From: Gracilariopsis chorda
Lineage: Eukaryota > Rhodophyta > Florideophyceae > Gracilariales > Gracilariaceae
Assembly: GCA_003194525.1 (NCBI GenBank)
Contig: NBIV01000107.1
Span: 186,001 to 250,000, forward strand
Reading direction: 5' to 3'
DNA: 64,000 nt
Shown one piece after another: positions 47,271 to 57,536 of the stretch. The first letter of the stretch is position 1, and each line of letters starts with the position of its first letter. Under the pieces are notes generated by a model, which was not told the origin of the DNA, searched no databases, and saw only the letters and a list, made by a program, of their open reading frames with translations. The position numbers and the translations under genes were made by a program.

Positions 47271-49757
47271 CTACTACTGTATTGTGCCAAACTTGTGGTC
47301 CATACTCTTGTGCAACTTGGGGGCACTGCTGGCCACGGCGCAACACGATACGTATGAGTCATGCCAACCATGAATAATATCCGTACGCGTGCCACTCGTC
47401 CATCTGTTCCAGATACCACAGAAATTACCCACGATGGTTCCAAAAACAACAATTAAAATTCATATCGAATTTCACACAGTATTTCCGAGGTCCACTCATA
47501 CCTAACTTGAACCGATGCCACGTCGGTATTCAATCATTTATGATCCACCTCGCCTAGAGGGTATACGCGCACGAATTGCTCTACACAACGATCCGAAAGT
47601 GATCGAACTGTGACTCGAATTAGATTTGCTTCTCCTGCAAATCCCGAACTCTTCGCTCTTCGAATATTGCTCATGAACTCTACATTCAGCTCCTCCGATG
47701 ATCCGAAACGTGCTGGAAGCGAATCTTGCCCAACTTATAGTGAAGCGGCCGTAGCCCGTGGACTATATATCCATGGTGACGAGTACGAAACAGCTTTTGA
47801 TGAGGCAGTACGATACCATTCTACTTCTGCTGAGCTACGTTACTTGGTCGTCACTTCCTTTCAACAAGGAATAAATCCTAAAACTGTGATTGAAAAGCAC
47901 GAACGAGCTCTAACTGCAGATATAACCGAGGGCAACAGAGCAAAAAAGAAGAGAAGAACTACTTCGAAGAACCATTGAGATTTCAAACGGACATGGTGGT
48001 CTGCTTATCAGAAATGATCCCTTTTTTCACCATATAGTATCACAACTTCATCTCAGAGAGAGCGAACTGCAATTAGCAGAGGAACGAGCTGCAGTACGTC
48101 ACAGCTCTTCTTGAGGTCCAGGCGAATGTTAAAAGAGCGATATGATGATCTGAAAGAAGGCCAGAAGCAAGTGTTTGACAAAACAATGAGAGAAATACAG
48201 TACAGAGAGAGAATGGAATAGTCTGAAAGACTCAACACACACGGAAGCGTTTTCTCCTTACAAGGAAGAGATGGGACAGGGAAGATCTATATCCCATCTT
48301 TGCTGAGAGATATTGTTGGACACGAAGGCCTATTGGTGCAGATGACAGCCACGACTGGTATTTCTGCTGCACTATATGAAGGCGAAAGAACTTTGCATAG
48401 TTTACTTGGATTGGAAGTTGATGAAAACAAAGATTCGCAAAGTAGAGAGCATCGGACACTTTCCAAGTACGGAACACGATCACAGAGAGCAGGACTAATC
48501 CGGAAGACTGTTTTGCTGGTAATTGATGAAGCTTCAATGTGCCCTAAAATTCTCTTTGAGATTTTGAAAACCGTATTAAAGGACTTAAGAAACTCTACCA
48601 AAGACTTTGGAGGCGTGGTAGTAGTTATGGCTGGCGACTATATGCAACTGCTTCCAGTGGTTCCAAGAACGAGAGCAGTATCCGAAAGAGATAGAATAAA
48701 TCGTTTTGTTTCAGTGTATATCCAACAAGAGCTTCCATAGTACTGTTGTGAGCTTTAAGACAGAAGAGTGGAAGTTCCCCGCCTCACAAATCAGGTTAGT
48801 CAATAAGATGATATAGTTCTTGCCAAAACTTTGCTTACTCATGGTCGTGGGACGTTTTCAGCATCAGCAAGGCTTCTAATCATGTTATAATCAGATAAAC
48901 AAGACGCATACAACTTGCTGTGGAAACTGTTTACAATAAAGAAGAAAAAAGATGTCAAGCTCAACAGACTAATTGTTACGCCAACAAATCAATTATTGTA
49001 GGAACATAACTAGAACCTATTGGAATATGGCTCAATAAAAATGCTTGCATTGAAGTCTACAATGACTATCGTTGCCAATAGAGGGCCGAATGAAGAACAG
49101 TTGAAAAATAGTATCACGGGATCTGAACTGACGTAACATTACGGTCTAACTGGGGTTTGGCACCATCACTTGAAACTGAAGTTGGGTGTTTCTATGATAG
49201 TAATTTGAAATGTTCTTCATCCGCAATTGCTGCATAGAAAGATGTTTATCGTTACCAGCACTTTTCAAAGAGTGACTCAACTTTCGGGTATTGATGAACG
49301 TGAGACAAGTTAGTAAAGCCCTTTACTGCACTGAATTGAATTTGTCTTTGAGTTTGCTGATTTAAAAATCAAACGTCGACAGTTTCCCAATAAATTTGCA
49401 TTTGAAGCGACTGTTTATAAAGCACAAGAGCAAACGCTTAAAATATTGATAATTGACTATCGAGTATATTTTTTCGCTAATTCAGATCTATGTTGAAACT
49501 TTTGCGTGTAAAAATATATGACAATATGTTACCGCTTCATAGTAAAGAAGACCTGCCCCAAAATGCGCACGATTTGTATCCAATGCCGGTAAAAATCTAA
49601 AACCCTGTTCTACAAGAAGCTGTAGACTTTGTAGAGGGGCGTCATTAATTTGACATAGTTTAGTTTATGCGGAAACCAAAATTTGTGCCCATATCTTATG
49701 AATAACCTCGGCCGCCGTGCGAGGCGCCGCCTGCGGCCGAAGGCCGCTTTTCCTTGT

Positions 49758-50103
49758 GTCCAATCTGAGCTCTTGTGAACGGTAGCAAAACCTATGATTT
49801 TTTGGCATGTAAATGAAAACTTTTTTGCGAACGAAAGCGTTTCAAATTGCCCCGATCGGAAGGTTGGCAGTGCTACCTTGGTGTTGCTTTTTGTTCAAGC
49901 AGATGCTTGCCACCCGCAGTCTTGTCAGACAAGACGGGGCCGCACAAACCGTCAGCCAGTGCTGCTTGGCCCCAGTTCTTCACGCGTCGTCCGCAACTCC
50001 AGACCACATCCATCCACCCGCGAGCAGCCTTCTACAGGCATCGAAATGCGTTCTTCTTCCCGTTATCACCCGACTTGAGGGGTAACCCTTTACCTTACCT
50101 CAA
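49758..50103. other. Boundary between transposon field and gene island; HAD 5' region
   Basis: Unique-looking sequence from the end of the old Helitron to the HAD start codon, with no other gene. It presumably contains the promoter and 5' untranslated region of the phosphatase. No clear TATA box is seen. Confidence 0.5.
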
Positions 50104-51051
50104 ATGGCGTTCATCAATTCCATACAACTTGCTTCATGTCACTCTTTCTACAATTCAACGACACGCTCACGTTTGTACCCATATGCGCAGCACAGATGCG
50201 ATCAGCGTGCCGTCACGTCTACAAGAGCGGCACGTCGTGCCATTCGTCTCATTGCAAGCGACATTGATGGAACTCTTCTCACATCTGCAAAACGGTTGCA
50301 CCCGCGTAACGAGCCTTCCGTTCGACGTGCAGTTTCATCAGGAGTTTTGTTCGTCCCGGCCACAGGCAAGTCTATGAGCGGCGCTCAAAGAGCGTTAGGC
50401 CACTCCCTTACGACGTATCTGGAAAAGAAGCAGCCGGGCTTGCCTGGCATCTATCTGAATGGGTTGTTGGTTCGCGTGCATGGGCGCACCATTTTTGAAC
50501 AGACGCTCGAAAAAGAGCATGTCCTTAAGGTCTTGGAGGAAGCGGGCAGACGGCGCTTGACGCCCTTGCTGTACGCTGCGGATAACATTTTGGTGACACG
50601 ACGATCGAAACACACCGACATGTTTATGGTGTCGTTCGAACCCGAGCCTCAAGCTGTCAACCTGCGCGCCACTGTGGAAAAGGAGTCGATACACAAGGTT
50701 CTACTGGTCGATGAAACGGGTGGAGACGTTCGTCGCTATCGCGATGAGATGACACACGCGCTGCACAGCGTCGCCACAATCACGCAGGCAAGACCGGATG
50801 TGTTGGAGGTACTGCCAAACGGGGCAAACAAAGGGCTTGCGTTACAGCACCTACTGAAACATCTTCGCATATCTAACGAGAACGCGATGGCGGTCGGAGA
50901 TGGCGAAAACGACATGGAGATGTTGCAAACCGCAGGAGTTGCTGTAGCTACCGCCAACGCGGTGCCGAGTTTGAGACGTGTTGCTCATCATGTAGTTTGT
51001 GCAAATGATGAAGGCGCTGTTGCGGATGCCATTTACAGGTTTGTACTTTAG
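50104..51051 (+). CDS. Cof-type HAD-superfamily phosphatase (HAD-IIB), probably plastid-targeted
   Basis: 315 residues. It is a haloacid-dehalogenase hydrolase of the Cof/YbiV class, which removes phosphate from small phosphorylated metabolites (sugar phosphates, FMN, PLP or similar). Motif I is IASDIDGTLL (residues 51-59, nucleophile Asp53 and acid Asp55). Motif II is VPATGKS, with Thr87. Motif III is the lysine in GANKGLALQHLL. Motif IV is AVGDGENDMEML, near residue 270. The type IIB cap lies between motifs II and III. The first 48 residues are rich in Ser, Thr, Arg and Tyr with almost no acids, which fits a plastid or mitochondrial transit peptide (inference). All catalytic residues are present and the length is normal for the family plus presequence. 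It is intronless and converges with the kinase gene. The substrate cannot be told from sequence. Confidence 0.9.
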   Translation: MAFINSIQLASCHSFYNSTTRSRLYPYAQHRCDQRAVTSTRAARRAIRLIASDIDGTLLTSAKRLHPRNEPSVRRAVSSGVLFVPATGKSMSGAQRALGHSLTTYLEKKQPGLPGIYLNGLLVRVHGRTIFEQTLEKEHVLKVLEEAGRRRLTPLLYAADNILVTRRSKHTDMFMVSFEPEPQAVNLRATVEKESIHKVLLVDETGGDVRRYRDEMTHALHSVATITQARPDVLEVLPNGANKGLALQHLLKHLRISNENAMAVGDGENDMEMLQTAGVAVATANAVPSLRRVAHHVVCANDEGAVADAIYRFVL

Positions 51052-51582
51052 AAAGAACACGTGTGGCGTTTGCTGCCCTATGTCTCTATGTAGTGTGTGT
51101 GCGGTGGTGTAAGTACTTGTCTAACGTGAGAAGTGTGTAAAAGGAGTTGTTGTGTTGGCTTGTGTCAGTTTTTTGCGGATACAACCATTTGCGTGGTATG
51201 TGTGCATGCGTATGTATCCACGGAACCCCCTCCGTTGCTTGCTTCAACAAGACATCAACTCTTGCCGACGTCAAGAAGAGAAACCTACCACACGCGCTGG
51301 TAAAAAAACAGAGCCCCCACCTGTCGATTGATGAAAAAAAAAAAAACAAAAAGGATCGGGGGAAGAGAACGAAACCATCTACAAGAAAGAAGAGAAAGAA
51401 ACATAAGTCGGAGAAAAGAACATAACGAGAGGAACAAATCAGAACCAAGACACAAACCCCGGACCATACAAAGCGAAAAGGTTATCCATCCCACATACAA
51501 AAAAAAACGATCCCACAAGCATCGTATGAAACCAGCAGCGCATTTTAGGTGTTTGTGCTGTGTTGAGTGATATATATATAGA
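51052..51582. other. Intergenic region between two convergent genes
   Basis: 530 bases of 3' untranslated and intergenic sequence shared by the HAD gene (+) and the kinase gene (-). It holds a long A-run near 51330-51345, a purine-rich stretch (51345-51480) and a TATATATATA tract at 51571-51580. No gene is supported. Confidence 0.5.
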
Positions 51583-53192
51583 TCAACCGCTATTAGCGGC
51601 TTCATGACGCATGGTAGCGAAGACGGCAGCAACATCCTCCTTCTCAGCGGCGCGTTTCAAGAAGGGATGACTCAAGAGCTGACTAGCGGAAGCTCTCCTG
51701 GCCGGGTTGACGACGAGGCATTGAGCCACAAAGTCTCTGAATTCGGCACTCCATCGGTTCGGTTCACGCAAGGTAGGCGGCGGTTGAGTAGTGATTAGCA
51801 CCATAGCGCGCAAGGGCTTTTCAGCCATGTGTGGTGGTTCCCATTCTGCACATTCAATGGCCAAGATACCGACGCTCCATAAGTCGACCTTGTAGTCATA
51901 CTCGCTCTGTCGAATGAGTTCAGGCGCCATCCAATACGGTGTACCGACACAGGTTGTGCGCTTCTTTCGTTCCTCGGTCAACTCGGCACAGAATCCGAAG
52001 TCAGCCAGCTTGCAGCGACCCTGCTGAGTGAGCAGGACGTTATCCGACTTGACATCACGATGCAGTCGTTTCATACCATGCATGAACTTGAGTCCCTTGA
52101 GCACCTCCCTGAGCACATAAGCGATATGACGTTCGTCCATGACATAACCCAACCGCTGGTAATTCTCCAAAACGTTGGTGAGACAACCTCCGTCCATAAA
52201 TTCCATGGAAATCCACATGAATCCGTTGAAATTATAGGTCTCGTGACACTTGATCAAGTTGGGATGACGTGTACAACACATCATACGGATCTCCATTTCC
52301 AGCGCATCGGACTCGGTCTTGTTTGCGGGCTGCACCTTCTTGAGTGCGACCTTTCTGCCATCATGCGCCTCGGCCTCGAACACGCTTCCAGAGGCGCCCT
52401 GTCCAATCTGGCGCATGTGGGTGAAGACGGAACGCGGATCCTTATTGTGGATGTAGACGGGTTTTTCCGGGGCGATGGACATGACTGTGCGGCGATTGGT
52501 GCGGGGTCGGGGCGGGGTGAGCGGCGGGTGAGCGCGGCGCTGCGGCGGCATTGCCGGCGGTTTCGGAGGGGCGGGGAGCGGGGCTGCGGGATGGGCCGGG
52601 GGAGCGCGCGGTGGCGGCGGTAGCCTATCCGGAGGCGGGGTCGGAACGGGGGGTTTGGCGACGTTGGCGGCGGGCGGGGCGGGGAAGTGAACGTTACTGG
52701 GATTGGTTGCGAGGTGATGAGGTTGCTGCTTGGCAGTGCTCTTTGGGAGAGTTTTCTTGGTAGGCGTTTTCGGGGGGGGTCTCGGGGCGGTGGCGAGCGG
52801 CGGTTGGGCGGGGGGGCGACGAGGGGGGACGGCTTCTTGACAGGCGGCGGGGCGCCGTACAGGTAGAGCTGGAAAGCGCGCAGAGCGGCGTCTGGATCGG
52901 CGCGGAGATCGTCGTGGGAAAGGCCTTGTTTGAGCAGCTCGTTTTCCATGGCTCGCGGCAGGCCGCGGAAGCCGGAGGAGGCGTTTGCGTCGGATTCGAC
53001 GTGAACGGCGTGGGTGGAGGAGACGGGGAATCCGACGTGGGCGCTGTGCTTGCGTTTGTGGGGGGAGGACTTCTTGCGGGCTGCGTGGGCGAGGGCGAGG
53101 GAGACTGGTTGGGGGTTGGAGAGGGTGTTTTCCTTTGCGGGATCGGAGTCGCGGGGGGACAGCATGCGACGAAGAGAGGTGAGGACGTCCAT
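51583..53192 (-). CDS. PAK/STE20-family serine/threonine kinase with CRIB domain
   Basis: Starts at the ATG at 53192 in ACCATGG context. Residues 52-113 form a CRIB (p21-binding) domain: VGFPVSSTHAVHVESDAN, then GFRGLP and an inhibitory-switch-like helix, so it should bind Rho/Rac/Cdc42-type GTPases. A Pro/Lys-rich linker follows. The kinase domain covers about 52440-51620, with glycine loop QIGQGASGSVFEA, VALKKV (catalytic Lys), HRDVKSDNVLL, LADFGFCAEL, and the STE20/PAK activation segment CVGTPYWMAPELI, then VDLWSVGILAIECAEWEPP. The CRIB and the kinase are in different frames. The switch falls in C-rich linker sequence (52780-52850) containing runs of 6, 7 and 8 C, and no GTAAGT-type intron is seen there. 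A homopolymer indel in sequence or assembly is the simplest explanation. Expected product is about 535 residues. Confidence 0.85.
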
Positions 53193-53195
53193 GGT

Positions 53196-53285
53196 AGTTG
53201 GAGTTGGGGGGGGAGTTGGGGGGAGTTGGGGGGAGTTGGGGGAGTGGAGGGGGGGGAGGCGGGAGGGGGATGGGGATGGGGGGAG
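53196..53285. repeat. G-rich tandem repeat just upstream of the kinase start
   Basis: About four copies of an 11-base unit GTTGGGGGGGA-like on the plus strand, starting four bases from the kinase ATG and running into GGAGGGGGGGAGGCGGGAGG. Four or more G-runs lie close together, so a G-quadruplex is possible. On the kinase transcript the region is C-rich 5' untranslated sequence. Confidence 0.7.
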
Positions 53286-53930
53286 GGACGTTAAGTATTT
53301 GAGGTTGGGACGTGGGGGGGGTGGGGGTGGGGTGCAGGCGGATGAAACGGGGGCGTGTGTTTGGGCGCGCTGATGTGGCGGAAGGGACGGCAGCCGTTAC
53401 GTGACGCGTGACGCGCGTCGCGGTGGCCGTTTGGAACGGCGCCGTGGCGCACCGTGACGCGCGCCCGTGGCTGTTGCGCCGCGCTGCATGTGGCCGTTGC
53501 GCCGCCGGCACGCGCCACAGCGCGCCCACGTGTGCTCGGTGCACAGCGCGTACAGCGTGCACACGTACGTGGGTGTGGTGGATGATATATGTGAACTTCA
53601 CACTGTGAACTGATGATGGTAATTTGCTTCTGGCCGCGCTCACCGGTAGCGCACGACTCGTCAGAAAGTACGGCTTGTCGTGGCGCCGCTCACCGCCTGC
53701 GCCGCCTGCGCCGCCTGCGGCCGTCGGGGCTCGTCAAGTCATGCGCGCGTGCAGCGTGCACATTCGCTGCGCACAAGTCGTCACCATCTCCGCCACAGAG
53801 AACGCTACATGAAAATGATAATTTAGACAGTCCGAAACTTACTTGGCAGCGCTCACATACAGTACCGTACAGAGCACAGAAAGAAGAAATAAAAAAAAAA
53901 AAATACAGAAACAGCCTATCAAACAAGCAG
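53286..53930. other. Intergenic region between kinase and Hint-protein gene
   Basis: About 640 bases of GC-rich sequence with many GCGC/CGTGGC repeats around 53400-53580 and GCCGCCTGC repeats near 53695-53720. It should hold the kinase promoter and the 3' end of the Hint-protein transcript. A run of 14 A near 53888 lies just downstream of the latter's stop codon. No gene is supported. Confidence 0.5.
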
Positions 53931-56703
53931 TCACAGTCCGCCCATCAACCTGCCCTTCCGCTGCAAATGCAACCCCCCTCCCGACGCCACATGCTCGATA
54001 ACTTGCCCGACCCACTTGCAAACTAGCTGCACCCATCTCCTTTCAAACACCGCGTTGCTCCATCTCACAACGCTCAACGCCGAATGAGCACTTGCAACAT
54101 CCACCGCCTCCGTGTAGCAACTACTCAGAAACCCGTCTACATACATCGTCCCGCTCCCGGTATGCGGGTTGTACAGCCCCCGTTCAATCACCGTTTCCCG
54201 TTTCCACACCTGTGACAACCCCTCTTTTCGTACAACCCATTCTCCCACCTTCACGTCTCCGCCCTTCTTCAACCCGCTCTTCGTGTATATGTAGTGCCCC
54301 TTGGTCACCGTCACGCTTTCATTTCCGGCGTGCAACCGCACAAACTTGTACATCACGTGCGCATTTTCATGCGTGAACATCATGATACGCTCATGCCCCA
54401 CTTTGCTTTGCACCATGTCTCCGAGTCGAAGCTCGCTCATTCGGATCCAACCACCGTTGGGCGCGCGCACGTGAGCGGACGCTGGGAAACACGTGCTTGT
54501 TCCATCTACAGAAGATTCATCACGGTCCGATCCGCCTGTGCCGTTGTTTGTTCCGTTGGATAGCTGCGATGCTGAGGGGGAAGCGCTTAGTGATGCTGAT
54601 ACGCTTGCTTCCGCTGAACCCGTTGCTGAAACCTCCGGTGTCACCGATGAAGCAGTCGCTGCAGAACTTGATGCTGTAGCAGATGCTGTAGCAGATGCTG
54701 TAGCAGATGCTGTTGCACTCGCTGCCACGCTCTCTTGCACTGAAACAGAAACTGACGCCGTAGCTGATGTCGACGCGCTCGCTGTATTCGACCCCGAAAC
54801 CACTGGCGTGGCAGATGCAGACGCTGTCATGGAAGTGATGCTGCTCGGAGTGGGGGCAACGGATGCGGACAGCGAGGGAGACCTCGTCACGGAAGCTGAC
54901 GGAATCATCTGTGAAGGTGGTATAATAGATGAAGACGCCGACGGAAATGCTGTTAGAGACACTTCATTCGTGTTAGACGTGGAGGGAGACGCTGTCAAAC
55001 TGCCCTGTACACCCTGCAAAGCACTGGCCGAAGCACTTGCTGATGCGGATGTGCTTTCTGACGCCGTGGATGTTGGCGGAATGGTTTGAGATGCGCTTGG
55101 CGCCGACGACTCGCTGTTGGATGCCACTGTCGCGCTGCCTGACGGTGTGGCCGAGCTTTGTACAATGCTGCTCAGTGGCGTTGCTGACGGCGTTGCTGAC
55201 GGCATCACCGATGGCGTCGTCGTTCCCGAAGAGCTTGGCGACGGTTGTGCAGCAGCACTGCTCGATGGTGTTGTTGTCGCTGATGTGCTCGCCGACGGTG
55301 GAACAGCGCTAGTAGATGGTGCTTTAGTCGCCGAAGAACTCGGAGAGCTTAGCACCGCGCTGCTGGATGGCGAGGGCGACGGTTGTACAACAACACTGCT
55401 CGATGCTGATGCTGTGTTTGTCGAGCTCGGCGACGGTTGCACGGCACTGTTCGAAGGTGATGTGGTGGGAGATGAGCTTGGAGACAATTGAGCCGCACTA
55501 CTAGACGGTGTGGAAGAAGGCGTTGGTGCAGCACTGTTCGACGGTGTGGAAGACGGCGTCCCCGTCGCAGTGGCCGTGACACTCGGAGTTGGAGAAATCG
55601 CACTGGCGGACGGGGTAGAAGTTCCCGAAGCGCTCGGGGGCGGGAGGGTGCTGGCAGAAGCAGTTGTTGAAGGCGATGGGGTCGGGGAGCTTGACGGGGA
55701 GGGAAGGTCACTTACCGAGGTACTGGCGGATGCGGAGGGTGTTGATGAAGCGCTTCGAGAAGGCTGACTTGTTGGAGTGGGCGTTCTTGTCGGGGCAGCT
55801 GAAGCTGACGCTGATGGTGTGGCAGACGGTGTCGCCGACTGGGAGGCGCTCACTGAGGTAGACGGAGTTGGTGAAGGTGCAATCGGTGAAGGTGTCGCCG
55901 ATGTTGAAGGCTGGCATAAGGATTTGAAGAGAGCAAGATGTTAGTTGTTGTGTGTGGTTGAGGCAAGGTGTGAATGAGCTTTGACTTACGGTGACAGAAG
56001 GAGAATCAGAGGGCCTGGCAACGTTATTGATAATGTCTTGGACATCAGTTTCAACGCGGTAAATACAGGTGGTAGCATCTCTGACGACGATCATATACCG
56101 AATATTGGCGATAAGTGGCAGCGTGACAAGCACTGGTTGTTGCTGAACAATCTTCTTGACAACCTGAAGTTGGATGAGTTTGGACTCATCAAAGAAGAAA
56201 TAGGACTCTTGGTCACTGAACCAAGGTTGTCCACAAACGCGCGCCGAGTCCTGAACGGAGACGAAATAGCGGGCAGACGAGGAAAGCTGGGCGACCAAAC
56301 TGTCGTACAAGATGGACTTATCAACGCTTTGTTGAATGGATGCCAGGAAGGCATTCTTGGTTTCAGCGCGGAGCAGATGGGATTGGACGAGCGTTTGAGT
56401 TCCTGCATCGGTGCACTGCACGGGGGTGAGCGTGTCTGCCTCGGAGATTTTCATGTCGGAGTGCTTAAGAATGTAGTGGTTTTGAGCAGTTTGGGACGGC
56501 GTTCCAGTGTACTGAATATTGTGTGGGCAGGTTGGAACGGAACCATGACGATATTGCACCATGAGTTCATAGGAGGCTGTTAGTTCCGAAGGCGAAAACG
56601 CCCTGACTGAACGGTGTCGTAGAGATGCTGCTGCTGATGGCGAGCATAGCTGGGCGACGACGAGGAGAAGGAGCAGTGGCAAAGCTAATGGTATAGTAGC
56701 CAT
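53931..56703 (-). CDS. Secreted mucin-like protein with C-terminal Hedgehog-type Hint domain
   Basis: Two exons, 56703-55990 (238 codons) and 55910-53931 (659 codons), predict 897 residues. I start at 56703 because MATIPLALPLLLLLVVAQ is a clear signal peptide; an upstream in-frame ATG at 56829 would bury it. Residues 26-238 form a unique ectodomain with about five cysteines. Residues 239 to about 700 are a Ser/Thr/Pro/Ala-rich mucin-like tract, probably heavily O-glycosylated. The Hint domain begins at Cys712 (54491-54489): GTSTCFPASAHVRAP, LRLGDMVQS, FTHENAHV, TVTKGHYIYTKSG, ending VDGFLSSCYTEAV. This matches Hedgehog-type Hint domains, in which the Cys makes a thioester and cuts the chain. 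Cys and the T-x-x-H histidine are kept, so self-cleavage is likely. What is attached to the released part is unknown. Confidence 0.85.
55911..55989 (-). other. 79-nt spliceosomal intron in the Hint-protein gene
   Basis: The donor is ACC|GTAAGT at 55989-55984, a perfect consensus. A CTAAC branch-point sequence is near 55942, and the acceptor ATGCCAG| ends at 55911. The intron is phase 0 and 79 bases long, so splicing moves translation from the ectodomain frame into the frame of the Ser/Pro-rich tract (PSTSATPSPIAPSPTPSTS) and the Hint domain. Reading on without splicing gives a frame that ends after about 90 codons. Confidence 0.85.
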
Positions 56704-57536
56704 GTTGGTGGGGAATTGGGGGAAGGGAAGAGGAGAGGCGGGGTTGGATGGGTGGGGGTGGTGGGGGAGGAACGTATAGTAAGAGGGCTTTACGAGATAA
56801 GTAGGTGGTGGTTTTACGAGAGCCGTCATGCGGTTTTTACGTAGATACTAGGGCGTGTTGGAGTAAGCTTTCTGCTAGCTGCTAGAGCGTGTGTGGAGCA
56901 GTTTTTAAACGCGGGCGGTCGTGAATTTCGGAATGCGACTGACAAAGAAGTGATTGTTGGATTCCGTTTCGGGCACGTTGGAGGACGTGAGGCGGTGCGA
57001 AAAGCGGGGGTGGCTGTTTGCGGCTGAGTTGCGGCCGACTGTGGTGTGATTGATGTAGCGAGAAGCAGCTGGTTGCGGGGAGTGGTGGGCGGTGACGGTG
57101 GACGGTGTTGGGTACTTTGGCGGAAGACGCGCGTCGTGCTTGCGGATACTTGGACGGAGTGTTCGCACATGCAGCAGACGCTGTCGGCGCTGTCAGACGT
57201 TACCTTCATTATCGACAAAAAACAGTTAAAGATTATCTATATGTAACGAATGTGCGGCGGCGACGAAGAAGACTGGGGGCGGGGGGTGCGGACTGCAACG
57301 GGTGGTGGCAGTGTATGAGCGGAGAAGGAGATGAGGTGCAAGGGGGGGAGGGGGGGGGGGAGGTATGGGACGATGGGGCGGTGAGCAAACGGTAAGCAGC
57401 GCGATGGGCGACTCCGGGGCGGGTGCGCGCTCTCGAGACCAAACATACACACATGTCGTTTATATAATAAAAAACGGAGCAGATCTCGTCAAACACACGT
57501 TCGTTATGTACACAGCGCGCGCGCGCCAGTGCGGCG
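56704..57536. other. Intergenic region upstream of the Hint-protein gene
   Basis: Contains the Hint-protein promoter region and the 3' end of the cysteine-rich gene. A TATA-like CTATACG lies on the minus strand about 75 bases above the Hint start. Minus-strand open frames around 56826-57218 show no recognisable features. A long G-run lies near 57340-57362. Confidence 0.45.

Larger units (their letters stand above)
36854..49640 (+). pseudogene. Rep-helicase gene of the old Helitron (interrupted)
   Basis: Pieces in order: an AT-hook-like N-terminus with GGPQLGAGGRP near 37050; QFAGRPRQGIQYGAKYVWDAR near 37240; a degraded region to 38076 ending GADPLPEN; then, after the nested block, LPMRAFAVKPSGLFRS from 45006, FPLLYPYGE at 45180, PTLFVTVKMKLWREEM at 45590, RPDLIARVYNLYANS at 45700, and the Rep histidine motif PHHHILLWLEG near 45850. 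The tyrosine region IRTYMGDW is near 46320. The helicase begins near 48240 with LQGRDGTGKIY (Walker A, lysine kept) and LVIDEASMCPK (Walker B) at 48520. Many stops and frame changes are present, so no product is expected. Confidence 0.75.
35754..49757 (+). mobile_element. Old autonomous Helitron, interrupted by a nested Helitron block
   Basis: The 5' end is set after unit 5 and the 3' end at the hairpin GCGGCCGAAGGCCGC followed by TTTTCCTTGT (49757). Removing the nested block (38077-44986) and the inserted piece at about 46655-47270 leaves about 6.5 kb, very close to the 6.6 kb of the minus-strand copy, which supports these ends. Its gene order (AT-hook N-terminus, Rep, Pif1 helicase) is normal for Helitrons. 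The sequence is much more decayed than the copy nested in it. Confidence 0.75.

Noticed and set aside
53193-53643. Upstream extension of the kinase frame to an ATG at 53643
   Set aside because: The added sequence is a GC-rich Arg/Pro-rich translation of promoter DNA. The CRIB-bearing ATG at 53192 has a much better context and gives a family-typical N-terminus.
54493-55089. Long plus-strand frame opposite the Ser-rich tract (Ala/Asp/Glu-rich product)
   Set aside because: It is the complement of the Ser/Pro/Ala repeat region of the Hint-protein gene. The composition follows from the repeats on the other strand, and there is no start context or domain.
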